Origin: Limimaricola cinnabarinus
GTDB taxonomy: Bacteria; Pseudomonadota; Alphaproteobacteria; Rhodobacterales; Rhodobacteraceae
Direction: 5' to 3'
Assembly: GCF_002723615.1 (NCBI RefSeq)
Contig: NZ_KZ304951.1
Span: 393,344 to 457,343, forward strand
Length of the DNA: 64,000 bases
The notes under the pieces were generated by a model that was not told the DNA's origin, ran no database searches, and was given only the letters and a program-made list of their open reading frames with translations. Each line of letters opens with the position of its first letter. Position 1 is the stretch's first letter. Both the position numbers and the translations under genes were made by a program. This document shows, piece by piece, positions 43,720 through 51,285 of the stretch.

Positions 43720-43806
43720 TCAGTCATCACCACCGGTGAGCAGGAATATCAGAAACGCGACCACCACCAGACCTGCAAGGGCGGCCACCATCATCGCGAT
43801 GGTCAT
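43720..43806 (-). CDS. Possible 28-residue single-helix membrane protein
   Basis: Short reading frame with a single hydrophobic helix (MTIAMMVAALAGLVVVAFLI) and an acidic end (TGGDD). GAGG lies 5 bases before the ATG. It follows the phospholipase gene on the same strand, 68 bases downstream, and precedes a hairpin. No function can be given. Such mini proteins are easily overcalled in GC-rich DNA, but the near-perfect membrane helix and ribosome site support it. Confidence 0.4.
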   Translation of the reverse strand: MTIAMMVAALAGLVVVAFLIFLLTGGDD

Positions 43807-43874
43807 GGCGTCCTCATGGGTCGTGTCAGGGCGCAACGCGGTGCGGCAGGCAGGGTTCCGCCGCGTCGCGGCGG

Positions 43875-45554
43875 TCAGACCATCGCCTCGGGCACGCCCG
43901 GCAGGTTGCGACCCAGCCGCCAGGCCGGGCGCAGCGGATAGGGCAGCAGGAAACCCTTGCGCAGCTCGGGCACCTGGGCGCGGTCGGCATTGACCATGCC
44001 GCGCCAGCGCGCCACCAGATCGAGACCGCTCTCGCCTGCGCGCGGCGGGCCGTCCTCGCCCATCCAATGCCGCATGCAGGCCGTCTGCAAGGGCGCCACC
44101 TCGGCCGCGCGTTGCAGCCTGACCCCGGCCTCGGTGTCCCAATGCATCGAACGGCCGTTGAGATTGGCCGAGGAAACGATCGCATCCGCGCCGTCGACGA
44201 TCGACACCTTGGCATGCACATAGATGATCGGGGCGCGGTAGATCCGCGCGCGCGGGCCGCGGTCTTCCTCGGTGGCGCGCCGCTTGGCCGCCGGCGAGAC
44301 GATCAGCGCCCTGTCGCCGAAGGCGCGCGCGATCTTGCGCACGCAGCGCGCCTGCAGGTAATCGCCGTAGCGCGCATCGACCCGCGCCTCGGAAAAGGCC
44401 GCGTCCTCGGGCGCCGCGGGCAGCACCAGCACCAGCCCCAGCTCGGGGTTGGCCCGCCCGGCCCGCGCCAGCGTGCGCGCGATGTCGCGGTCGCGCATGA
44501 ACTGCGTCTCGATATAGATCAGGTCGCGCGCGCCCGAGAACAGGTCGCGCTGAGCCTCGAGGATCTCGGACACCTTTTCCTGCGGCGACATGCGCAAAAT
44601 CGCCGGGCGGCGATGGGCCGACAGCGTGCGCAGGATGCGGCCCGTGGGCTTGGGCTCAGCGCCTGCGTTCACCGCGAGGTAGCTGTCGAGATGGCGGTGC
44701 GCATCGGCCACGATCGAGCCGCCCATCAAAAGCTGCACGTCGTGCCATGTCTCCTGCGCGGGCCGGTCGTGCCGCCAGGTGTCGTAGCGCCGATCGTCGA
44801 GATCGAGCCCGCCGATATAGAGCCAGTCATCATCGAAGGTGGCGAGCTTCTGATGATGCGTGGCGAGGTAAAGCTCGGGGATCGGCCAGACCTTTGCCGC
44901 GAGCTTGCCGCGCCGCGTGGTCAGGTGCCGCCCCAGCCCCGGCCTGAGCCGCAGCATCTCCTCGCGCTCCTCGGAGGGCAGGCTGCCGATCTGGCGCGCC
45001 GTGGCGCGCAGCATGTTCCAGGTCTTGTACCACAGAAGCGTCCGCGGCACGAGGCCGACCCGCGCGGGGTGCATCGCCGCGCGCAGCTTGAGCCGCTCGG
45101 GATGGCCCGAGGCCTCCCCCGCCGCGATCAGGCCGCGGATCGCGTCCCATGTCATGGCGTGCATGCCGTTCACGGCGATGGGGTCGAAATCGGTGATCGC
45201 GATCTCGACCTCGAGCCCCTCGCGCAGCTTGTGCGCGATCAGGTCGAACCACAGCTCACCGATCCTGCGGGCCGAGGTGGAGTGCAGCTGCGTGAAGGGA
45301 TCGAACACCCGAAACGACATGCGCACCCGGTGCTTCGCTTCCAGAAAGCAGCGCTCAAGGACCGGGTAGCCCTGCTCGGCGGTGATCAGCGGCATCGGCA
45401 GCTCGGGATCGTCCGGCAGGACCGGGTCGGGCAACGCCTCTCTCGCCCAGCGCGCGCGCGCCGGGTGGTTCTCGGCGTAATCCGTATCCGTCTTGGCGGT
45501 GCCGCGCCGTTCGCGCAGAGGAATCCCGATGCTGTCGTCTCGCCCTGGTGCCAT
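43875..45554 (-). CDS. Phospholipase D-like protein (two HKD motifs)
   Basis: Phospholipase D superfamily protein of 559 residues. Two catalytic motifs are intact: H234-Q-K236-(x4)-D241 in THHQKLATFDDDWLYIGGLDL, and HAKVSIVDGADAIVSSANLNGRS near residue 450-475. These pair to form one active site that cleaves or transfers phosphatidyl groups. No signal peptide or membrane helix is apparent, so it is cytoplasmic or peripheral. It differs from cardiolipin synthases by lacking the two N-terminal helices; phosphatidyltransferase or phospholipase D are both possible. The ATG at 45554 shares a base with the stop of the histidine kinase (TGATG), so it is translationally coupled with the stress kinase. 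Confidence 0.87.
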   Translation of the reverse strand: MAPGRDDSIGIPLRERRGTAKTDTDYAENHPARARWAREALPDPVLPDDPELPMPLITAEQGYPVLERCFLEAKHRVRMSFRVFDPFTQLHSTSARRIGELWFDLIAHKLREGLEVEIAITDFDPIAVNGMHAMTWDAIRGLIAAGEASGHPERLKLRAAMHPARVGLVPRTLLWYKTWNMLRATARQIGSLPSEEREEMLRLRPGLGRHLTTRRGKLAAKVWPIPELYLATHHQKLATFDDDWLYIGGLDLDDRRYDTWRHDRPAQETWHDVQLLMGGSIVADAHRHLDSYLAVNAGAEPKPTGRILRTLSAHRRPAILRMSPQEKVSEILEAQRDLFSGARDLIYIETQFMRDRDIARTLARAGRANPELGLVLVLPAAPEDAAFSEARVDARYGDYLQARCVRKIARAFGDRALIVSPAAKRRATEEDRGPRARIYRAPIIYVHAKVSIVDGADAIVSSANLNGRSMHWDTEAGVRLQRAAEVAPLQTACMRHWMGEDGPPRAGESGLDLVARWRGMVNADRAQVPELRKGFLLPYPLRPAWRLGRNLPGVPEAMV

Positions 45555-47302
45555 CAATAATCCTGCGGGTCATATTGCATTTCCCGAACCCGGAAACGGG
45601 TCGAGAGCCGATAGACCCCCAACTCGTGGGAGGTCTCGCTGGGTCCACCGAGCTGGGCCGCGAATGCCTGGATCAGGTTGGTGCCGAGGCCCTGGCTGCG
45701 CGTGCCCCCCGCCTCCCGCGCGGTTTCGGGCGCGGCGGAGTTGGCGATCTCCAGCCGCACCATGCCCTCGGCCTCCCGGCGCAGCGAAACCGCCACCCAA
45801 GGCTCGCCGGTCTCGTCCGGCGCGGCGTTGCTCAGCGCGTTGGCCAGCGCCTCGGAGGTCAGCAGGGAAAGCGGCACGGCCTGATCTGGCAGAAGCTCCA
45901 GATCCTCGAGATCGAGCCGCGTCGCAAGCTCGGGGCCAGCGCCCGAGGCCGCGCCCTGCTGCGCCACGATCTCGCGCAGCAGCCGCGCGGCGTTGACCCG
46001 GCCCACATCCTCGCTCTCATAGAGCGTGCGGTGGATCGTCGCCAGGCCCAGCACCCGGTCCTGCAAGCGGCTCAGGATCTCGCGGGTCGTGGCGTCGGGG
46101 GTGCGGCGCATCTGCATCGACATGATCGAGGAGATGAGCTGCAGGTTGTTCTTGACCCGGTGATGCACCTCTTTCAGCAGGATGCCGCGTTCGCGCAGCT
46201 GGTCTTCGAGCCGCGCCTCGTCCTGCAGGATGTTGCCCGCCATCTGCACGAACTCGCCCTCGATCTCGCGCAGCTCGCGCGACATGTCGCCGGTGCTGGC
46301 CTGCGAGGGCAGCTGCCGGTTCGCCCCGAAGCGGCGCATCGAGCGGCCCAGCCGGCTGACATGGCGGATCACCAGCCGGTGGATCGCGTAATAGGCGACG
46401 AGCAGGCTCGCCGCCCACATCAGGATGGGAAAGAGGCTCGGCAGCAGCGGCGAGGCAAACCCCTCGGCGGCCGGCCAGATCCCCAGCGCAAAGACCGCCC
46501 CCGTCACCAGCGGCGTCATCGCATAGACCAGCCGCTCGCCCTCGGGCGAGACCGCGGCCGTGGCGGTGCCGCGCAGGCCGGTGCGCGAGGAGAGATCGAA
46601 ATCCTCGGGCAGCAGCGTGTCGAGCGGCCTGTCGGGGTTCTGCACGGTCAGCTGTTCGCCCAGCTCGTTATAGGTCACCAGCTGGATCGGCCTGCGTTCG
46701 GCCGCGATCAGCCCCGAGGGCGCCGCGATCCGACGCTGCGGGATCGCCAGCTGGACATAGCCCATGAAGCGACCGCCCTCCTCGATCGGGCTGGCCACGT
46801 TGATCACCGGCTCGTCGGCGATCTCGGGGCGCTGGCTCAGCGTCACGATGGGAGAAGGCGTCACCGACATCTGCTCCCAGATGCCGGTCTCGCGCATGTC
46901 GAGCGGCCGGTCGAGCGACGAGCAGCGCATCGTCCCGTCGGGATCGACGAGGCCGATCATCGCATAGAGCCTGCGCCCTTCGATGTAGCGGTCGAGATAG
47001 CTCGAACAGCTCGCCGGGTCGTCGAGCTCGTCGATCACCACGCCCAGCGCCTCGGCCACGCCGAAGGCGCGCTCGATGGTCTGTTCCACCGGCGCGCCGG
47101 CCTGCGCGGTCAGCGCCAGCAGCGAAAGCTCGGAGCGCCGCAGCGTTTCGCGCTGGAATTCGGCGGTCTGGTAGATCGCGATCAGGCCGATGGGCATCAG
47201 CGCGATGGTCAGGAAGGCGACCACGCGCAGCACCAGACCATGCGCGCTGAACCAACGACCGGCCGAAGCCGCCCGGTCCCGCTCGCCTGTCGCATCGCTC
47301 AC
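45554..47302 (-). CDS. Membrane sensor histidine kinase (HisKA_2/HWE type)
   Basis: Kinase of 582 residues. A membrane helix at about 25-45 (LVLRVVAFLTIALMPIGLIAIY), a periplasmic sensor region of about 230 residues with RLYAMIGLVDPDGTMRCSSLDRPLD, a second helix (LPSLFPILMWAASLLVAYYAI near 275-295), then a HAMP-like stretch and the kinase core: LLKEVHHRVKNNLQLISSIMSMQMRR with the phospho-His at about 380, and an N-box-like ALANALSNAAPD plus GLGTNLIQAFAAQLGG for ATP. The HHRVKNNLQL form is that of the HisKA_2 kinases that feed PhyR in the general stress response. GTG start at 47302 overlaps the stop of ecfG by four bases. Confidence 0.9.
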   Translation of the reverse strand: MSDATGERDRAASAGRWFSAHGLVLRVVAFLTIALMPIGLIAIYQTAEFQRETLRRSELSLLALTAQAGAPVEQTIERAFGVAEALGVVIDELDDPASCSSYLDRYIEGRRLYAMIGLVDPDGTMRCSSLDRPLDMRETGIWEQMSVTPSPIVTLSQRPEIADEPVINVASPIEEGGRFMGYVQLAIPQRRIAAPSGLIAAERRPIQLVTYNELGEQLTVQNPDRPLDTLLPEDFDLSSRTGLRGTATAAVSPEGERLVYAMTPLVTGAVFALGIWPAAEGFASPLLPSLFPILMWAASLLVAYYAIHRLVIRHVSRLGRSMRRFGANRQLPSQASTGDMSRELREIEGEFVQMAGNILQDEARLEDQLRERGILLKEVHHRVKNNLQLISSIMSMQMRRTPDATTREILSRLQDRVLGLATIHRTLYESEDVGRVNAARLLREIVAQQGAASGAGPELATRLDLEDLELLPDQAVPLSLLTSEALANALSNAAPDETGEPWVAVSLRREAEGMVRLEIANSAAPETAREAGGTRSQGLGTNLIQAFAAQLGGPSETSHELGVYRLSTRFRVREMQYDPQDY

Positions 47303-47856
47303 AAGTGAGACCCGCCTTGCGCCGCCAGAACGGCCATGGTCGCCTCGTCGGTCATGCCCAGCCCGTCTTCGTCGTCGAGCTCCAGCAGCTCGGCCAGGCG
47401 CACGCGCGCCCGGTTGGCCCGGCTCTTGATGGTGCCGATCGCCACGCCGCACATGCCGGCGGCTTCCTCGTAGGAAAAGCCCGACGCCCCCACCAGGGCC
47501 AGCGCCTCGCGCTGCTCGTCGGGCAGGGCGGCGAAGGCGCGCAGGAAATCGTTCATCTGCAGGCGACCGTCATGCGCCGGCTTCTCGGCCAGCGAGGCGG
47601 TGAAGACGCCGTCGACATCGGCCACCTCGCGCTGCGCCTTGCGGCGCCCCGAGTAGAAGGTGTTGCGCAGAATGGTGAACAGCCAGGCGCGCAGATTGGT
47701 GCCGGGCTTGAACTTGTCGAAATTGGTCCAGGCCTTGACCACCGTGTCCTGCACGAGGTCGTCGGCCTGGGCGCCGTTGCGCGTCAGAGACAGCGCAAAG
47801 GCCCGCATGGCCGGCAGATGGCCGACCAGTTCGTCTCTCGGATCCTGATGGCTCAT
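47299..47856 (-). CDS. ecfG: General stress response sigma factor EcfG
   Basis: Extracytoplasmic-type sigma factor of 185 residues. Region 2: LVGHLPAMRAFALSLTRNGAQADDLVQDTVVKAWTNFDKFKPGTNLRAWLFTILRNTFYS; region 4: LPDEQREALALVGASGFSYEEAAGMCGVAIGTIKSRANRARVRLAELL. These match ECF15 (EcfG/SigT/RpoE4), which directs the stress regulon from GGAAC-N17-CGTT promoters. Kept inactive by NepR, encoded just upstream. The stop overlaps the kinase start (GTGA). The whole nepR-ecfG-kinase-phospholipase chain is one operon. Confidence 0.93.
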   Translation of the reverse strand: MSHQDPRDELVGHLPAMRAFALSLTRNGAQADDLVQDTVVKAWTNFDKFKPGTNLRAWLFTILRNTFYSGRRKAQREVADVDGVFTASLAEKPAHDGRLQMNDFLRAFAALPDEQREALALVGASGFSYEEAAGMCGVAIGTIKSRANRARVRLAELLELDDEDGLGMTDEATMAVLAAQGGSHL

Positions 47857-47857
47857 T

Positions 47858-48073
47858 CTAGCCCCTGCTCGCCTTGCCTGCCTGAGCCGTTTCCTTGTCC
47901 GGCTCCTCGTCGCCGGCCCCGGACGATGCGCTCGCCGCACCCTCACCGGCCTTCAGCCGCGCCAGAAGGTCGGTGAACCTGTCCGGCAGCGCCTCGTCGG
48001 TGAGCTGTTGAAACGCACGTTTGAGATGGGCGTCGATATCGCCGCGCGCGTCCCCTTGGTCCCGCTGTGTCAT
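47858..48073 (-). CDS. nepR: Anti-sigma factor NepR
   Basis: A 71-residue anti-sigma factor that holds EcfG and is captured by phosphorylated PhyR. The core DIDAHLKRAFQQLTDEALPDRFTDLLARLKAGE is the NepR helix-linker-helix with the conserved LPDRFxDLLxxL; the C-terminus is disordered and Ser/Asp/Glu-rich. It ends one base before the ecfG ATG, so the two are co-translated. Confidence 0.93.
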   Translation of the reverse strand: MTQRDQGDARGDIDAHLKRAFQQLTDEALPDRFTDLLARLKAGEGAASASSGAGDEEPDKETAQAGKASRG

Positions 48074-48127
48074 TCCCGCTTATACCCTCGTCATTTTCGA
48101 CAGCCTCGCATAGCATGGCTGCACCAT

Positions 48128-48153
48128 GGAACCACAATGCCGCGCGGCACGTT
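48128..48153 (+). promoter_or_regulatory. EcfG promoter of phyR
   Basis: GGAAC at 48128-48132 is followed after exactly 17 bases by CGTT at 48150-48153, the consensus of the alphaproteobacterial general stress sigma factor. It lies about 38 bases before the phyR ATG. Confidence 0.85.
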
Positions 48154-48160
48154 CGGTTCC
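48136..48160 (-). promoter_or_regulatory. Divergent EcfG-like promoter of nepR-ecfG
   Basis: On the minus strand GGAAC (48160-48156) is followed after 16 bases by CATT (48139-48136), one mismatch from CGTT. It overlaps the phyR promoter, and the two GGAACC/GGTTCC ends form an inverted repeat. Would give autoregulation of nepR-ecfG. Confidence 0.55.
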
Positions 48161-48190
48161 AGAAAAAATGAAATTGGGGACTCTCAGCCG

Positions 48191-49003
48191 ATGACGACAA
48201 CCACCACCGCACCCGACCTCGCCACGGTGATCGGGCACGAGCTGCCCTATCTGCGCCGCTATGCGCGGGCGCTGACAGGAAGCCAGGACAGCGGTGACAC
48301 CTACGCCGCGGCCACCCTCGAGGCGATCCTCGAGGATCGCTCGGTCTTTGACACGGATTCCTCGCCCCGCACCGCGCTGTTCCGGGTCTTCCACATGATC
48401 TGGGTCAGTTCCGGAGCGCCCGTATCGGGCGATGAAAGCGGCCTCGCCGCCGCCGCGCAAGCCCATCTGTCGAAGCTGACCCCGAACACCCGCGAGGCGC
48501 TGCTTCTCAACACCATCGAGGATTTCTCCACCGCGGAGATCGCCGAGATCATGCAGACCGACATCGACGAGGTCGAACATCTCGTGAAGATCGCCCGGCA
48601 GGAGATGGAAGACAGCATCTCGGGCCGGATCCTCGTGATCGAGGACGAGGCGATCATCGCCATGGACCTGCAATCCATCGTGTCGGACATGGGCCACGCC
48701 ATCACCGGCGTCGCGCGCACCCGCGACGATGCGGTGAAGCTCGCCCAGGCCGAAAAGCCCGACCTCGTGCTGGCCGACATCCAGCTTGCCGACAACTCCT
48801 CGGGCATCGACGCGGTGCGCGACATCCTCGAGGCGCATGGCAACCTGCCGGTGATCTTCATCACCGCCTTCCCCGAGCGGCTGCTGACGGGCGAACGCCC
48901 CGAGCCCGCCTTCCTGATCTCCAAGCCCTACGGCGAGGAGCAGGTGCGCTCGGCGGTGAGCCAGGCGATGTTCTTCTCCTCGACCGGCCCGCTGCACGGC
49001 TGA
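48191..49003 (+). CDS. phyR: General stress response regulator PhyR
   Basis: Anti-anti-sigma factor of 270 residues. Residues 1-130 form a sigma-like domain (LPYLRRYARALTGSQDSGDTYAAATLEAIL and LTPNTREALLLNTIEDFSTAEIAEIMQTDIDEVEHLV) that captures NepR; the C-terminal receiver has acidic pair Glu151/Asp152 in ILVIEDEAIIAMDL, phospho-acceptor Asp196 in LVLADIQLAD, Thr225 in VIFITAFPE and Lys245 in FLISKPYGEE. Phosphorylation by the neighbouring HisKA_2 kinase would expose the sigma-like surface. The ATG at 48191 is preceded by an EcfG promoter. All activation residues are intact. Confidence 0.95.
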   Translation: MTTTTTAPDLATVIGHELPYLRRYARALTGSQDSGDTYAAATLEAILEDRSVFDTDSSPRTALFRVFHMIWVSSGAPVSGDESGLAAAAQAHLSKLTPNTREALLLNTIEDFSTAEIAEIMQTDIDEVEHLVKIARQEMEDSISGRILVIEDEAIIAMDLQSIVSDMGHAITGVARTRDDAVKLAQAEKPDLVLADIQLADNSSGIDAVRDILEAHGNLPVIFITAFPERLLTGERPEPAFLISKPYGEEQVRSAVSQAMFFSSTGPLHG

Positions 49004-49007
49004 TCGC

Positions 49008-49361
49008 TCAGGAGACGGGCTCCGGGATCGAGAGCACGTGACGACGGAGCGCGGCCGGCACCACCGGCCGCGGCTCCACGAACCAGTTCGCGGGCGGCGC
49101 GTCGGGGGGCGCGACGCGGTCGGTGATCACCACCCTGCCCAGCCTTTCGCGCAGCATCGGATGCGCGAACAAGGTGCCGCGCGCCTCGGCCGCGACACCG
49201 ATGAAGCCCAGCTCCGCCCGGCCGATCGCGGCCAGAAGCTCCTCCATCTGCCGCAGGTCGCGCAGCACATGGACCGCCGCGCCGGGCCGGCATTCGTTCA
49301 CGATCTCCATCAGATCGAGCGCGATGAGCGGCACCCGCTCCACGATCAACACCCTAACCAT
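49008..49361 (-). CDS. Degenerate receiver-domain protein beside phyR
   Basis: A 117-residue protein that begins VRVLIVERVPLIALDLMEIVNE, plainly related to the receiver start of PhyR (ILVIEDEAIIAMDL). The catalytic residues are gone: the acidic pair is replaced by Arg-Val in IVERVP, the acceptor Asp strand reads LGFIGVAAE, and the Lys loop reads WFVEPRPV. The Thr position VVITDR is retained. So it cannot be phosphorylated in the standard way and is a pseudo-receiver. It converges on phyR with a gap of four bases and is divergent from a Crp/Fnr gene. The ATG at 49361 is preferred; 49376 is possible. Function unknown; a decoy or scaffold in the stress pathway is a hypothesis. Confidence 0.75.
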   Translation of the reverse strand: MVRVLIVERVPLIALDLMEIVNECRPGAAVHVLRDLRQMEELLAAIGRAELGFIGVAAEARGTLFAHPMLRERLGRVVITDRVAPPDAPPANWFVEPRPVVPAALRRHVLSIPEPVS

Positions 49362-49400
49362 TCCGCTGCCCCGCATTTCGGCTACCTTCGGGTTGCAAAT

Positions 49401-49425
49401 GGAACATTCGGCATGGGGCCGCATT
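49401..49425 (+). promoter_or_regulatory. EcfG-like promoter of the Crp/Fnr gene
   Basis: GGAAC (49401-49405), 16 bases, then CATT (49422-49425); same spacing and -10 variant as the nepR side promoter. It lies 30 bases before the ATG at 49455. One mismatch to consensus, so only suggestive. Confidence 0.4.
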
Positions 49426-49454
49426 AAACTACGACATTCCGATCGCGAGTTCCG

Positions 49455-50186
49455 ATGCCCACACCCTGTCTGGCTTGTCCCCTCCGCGCCCGGCGCGTCT
49501 TTGCAAAGCTCGACCAGTCGGAAATCCGCGCCATCCAGCGATTCAAGTCCGGGGAGCTGAGGATCGGGCCGGGCACGCCGCTGCTGCTCGAAGGCTCCAA
49601 CAGCCCGCAGCTCTACACCGCGCTTTCGGGTCTCGGCCTGCGTTACAAGACATTGGAGAACGGCAGGCGGCAGGTCATCAACTTCGTCTTTCCGGGCGAT
49701 TTTCTCGGGCTGCAGGCGGGGATGATGAACGAGATGCAGCATTCGGTCGAAGCCACGACCGACATGACCCTGTGCGTCTTCAACCGCAGCGAATTCTTCC
49801 GCTTCTTCGGCGCCAACCCGGCGCGCGCCTTCGACATCACCTGGCTTGCGGCGGTCGAGGAGCATTTTCTCGGTGAGGCGCTGGCGAGCCTCGGCCAGCG
49901 CAGCGGCCTGTCGCGCCTGGCCTGGGCGATCACCCGGATCTACCTGCGCCAGCACGCGCTCGGGCAGGTCGATGCGAAGGGCGGCTTTCCCCTGCCCTAC
50001 CGGCAGCAGGATCTCGCGGATGCGCTGGGTCTCAGCCTCGTGCACACCAACAAGACGCTCGCCAAGCTGCGCGAGCGTCAGCTCGTCTCATGGCAGGAGG
50101 GGCGGATGCAGGTCCATGACCTCACCACCCTAGCCGATCTGGCGGGGGCCGACCTCGAGGCCGAGCTTGTCCGGCCGCTCCTGTGA
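49455..50186 (+). CDS. Crp/Fnr family transcription regulator
   Basis: DNA-binding regulator of 243 residues. N-terminal cyclic-nucleotide-type beta barrel (LRIGPGTPLLLEGSNSPQLYTALSGLGLRYKTLENGRRQVINFVFPGDFLGLQAG), dimer helix and the C-terminal winged helix, in which YRQQDLADALGLSLVHTNKTLAKLRERQLV is the HTH. The N-terminus MPTPCLACPLR has two Cys in CxxC spacing but not the full four-Cys iron-sulfur set of FNR, so oxygen sensing by a 4Fe-4S cluster is not assured. Closer in form to FixK-like or Crp-like regulators. Its end overlaps the convergent YihY gene by 57 bases. Confidence 0.9.
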   Translation: MPTPCLACPLRARRVFAKLDQSEIRAIQRFKSGELRIGPGTPLLLEGSNSPQLYTALSGLGLRYKTLENGRRQVINFVFPGDFLGLQAGMMNEMQHSVEATTDMTLCVFNRSEFFRFFGANPARAFDITWLAAVEEHFLGEALASLGQRSGLSRLAWAITRIYLRQHALGQVDAKGGFPLPYRQQDLADALGLSLVHTNKTLAKLRERQLVSWQEGRMQVHDLTTLADLAGADLEAELVRPLL

Positions 50187-51032
50187 GCGCAGGCTGCGCT
50201 GCCAGACCACGTTGACCGCAGCGCCCAGGAGCACGAGCCAGGCGGAGATGTAGAGCCACATCAGAAGGGCGATCACCGCGCCGATCGAGCCGTAGACCTC
50301 GTTGTAATTGCCGAAATTGGCGAGATAGAACGAGAAGCCCGCCGAGGCCACGAGCCAGAACAGGATGACGAGAAAGGCGCCCGGCGTGAGCCAGCTTCCG
50401 CGCGCGCCGCGCGTGTTGGGCCCGAAGCGGTAGATCACGCCGAGCCCGGCCAGCACGATGCCGAAGGCCGCGATCCAGCGCACCGCCTCGAGCAGCCAGC
50501 CCGTGCCCGCCCCCAATGGCAGCACCGCCAGCAGGATCGGCGCGATCACCACCACCAGAAGGGCCAGGACGGCGATCACGATCAGCGACAGCGTCAGCAG
50601 GATCGCCACCACGAGCTGCCGCACGCCGTTGCGGTTGGGCCGCCCATAGATCTGGTTGAGCCCGATGATCAGCGAGGCCACGCCGTTGCGCGCCGAAAAC
50701 AGCGCCACGAAGGTCGAAAGAAGCGTCGCGAAGCCCAGCGTCTCGGGCCGGGTCGCCAGCATGAGGTTCAGCTGCTCCTGCAAGAGATCATAGGCCTCGT
50801 TCGGGATGATCTCCTCCATCAGCACGAGCTGGGTCTCGATCACCGCCGGGTCGGAGACCAACCCGAAGATCGCGATCAGCGCCGCCACGGCGGGAAAGAT
50901 CGCGAAGATCGAATAGAAGGCGACGCCCGCCGCGATGAGGCCGAGCTGCACCTCGCCCGAGAGCGTCCAGAGCCCCACGAGAAAGCGCCAGAGGCCGCGC
51001 GGGCTCAGGATCTTGCCGGCTCTTTCGGTCAT
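50130..51032 (-). CDS. YihY/BrkB family inner membrane protein
   Basis: Membrane protein of 300 residues and six helices. LIAAGVAFYSIFAIFPAVAALIAIFGL is the conserved first helix (the AF-Y-S-x-FA-x-FP pattern), followed by the FSARNGVASLIIGLNQIYGRP segment and helices LLTLSLIVIAVLALLVVVI, FLVILFWLVASAGFSFYLANFG and YGSIGAVIALLMWLYISAWLVLLGAAVN. Function is not established; it was once misannotated as ribonuclease BN. ATG at 51032. The 3' 57 bases overlap the Crp/Fnr gene on the other strand. Confidence 0.9.
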   Translation of the reverse strand: MTERAGKILSPRGLWRFLVGLWTLSGEVQLGLIAAGVAFYSIFAIFPAVAALIAIFGLVSDPAVIETQLVLMEEIIPNEAYDLLQEQLNLMLATRPETLGFATLLSTFVALFSARNGVASLIIGLNQIYGRPNRNGVRQLVVAILLTLSLIVIAVLALLVVVIAPILLAVLPLGAGTGWLLEAVRWIAAFGIVLAGLGVIYRFGPNTRGARGSWLTPGAFLVILFWLVASAGFSFYLANFGNYNEVYGSIGAVIALLMWLYISAWLVLLGAAVNVVWQRSLRSQERPDKLGLEVGPRQIG

Positions 51033-51244
51033 GCGCACCCCGCTCGCGATCGTCCGGAGAAGCCCCGGATGAGCGACAAGCCGCCCATGCGCAAACTGGC
51101 ATGACGGCTTCGGGTTGTGAAGAGCGCTGGAGAGGGGTGGCCGGCGGCAGGATCCTCCCCGAGGGAATGATCAGGAGGAGCCGCCACCGGCCTTTGGGGA
51201 ATGCGAGAGACGAGGGAACGGCGTCTCTTCATTCATCAAACTGT

Positions 51245-51282
51245 CGAGGGGGCGAAGGGTTCCGAAGAATTTCGCCCCCTCG
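51245..51282 (-). terminator. Hairpin after otsA
   Basis: CGAGGGGGCGAA (51245-51256) pairs perfectly with TTCGCCCCCTCG (51271-51282) over 12 bases with a 14-base loop, 4 bases past the otsA stop. Likely ends the otsBA transcript though there is no U-run. Confidence 0.65.
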
Positions 51283-51285
51283 CCA

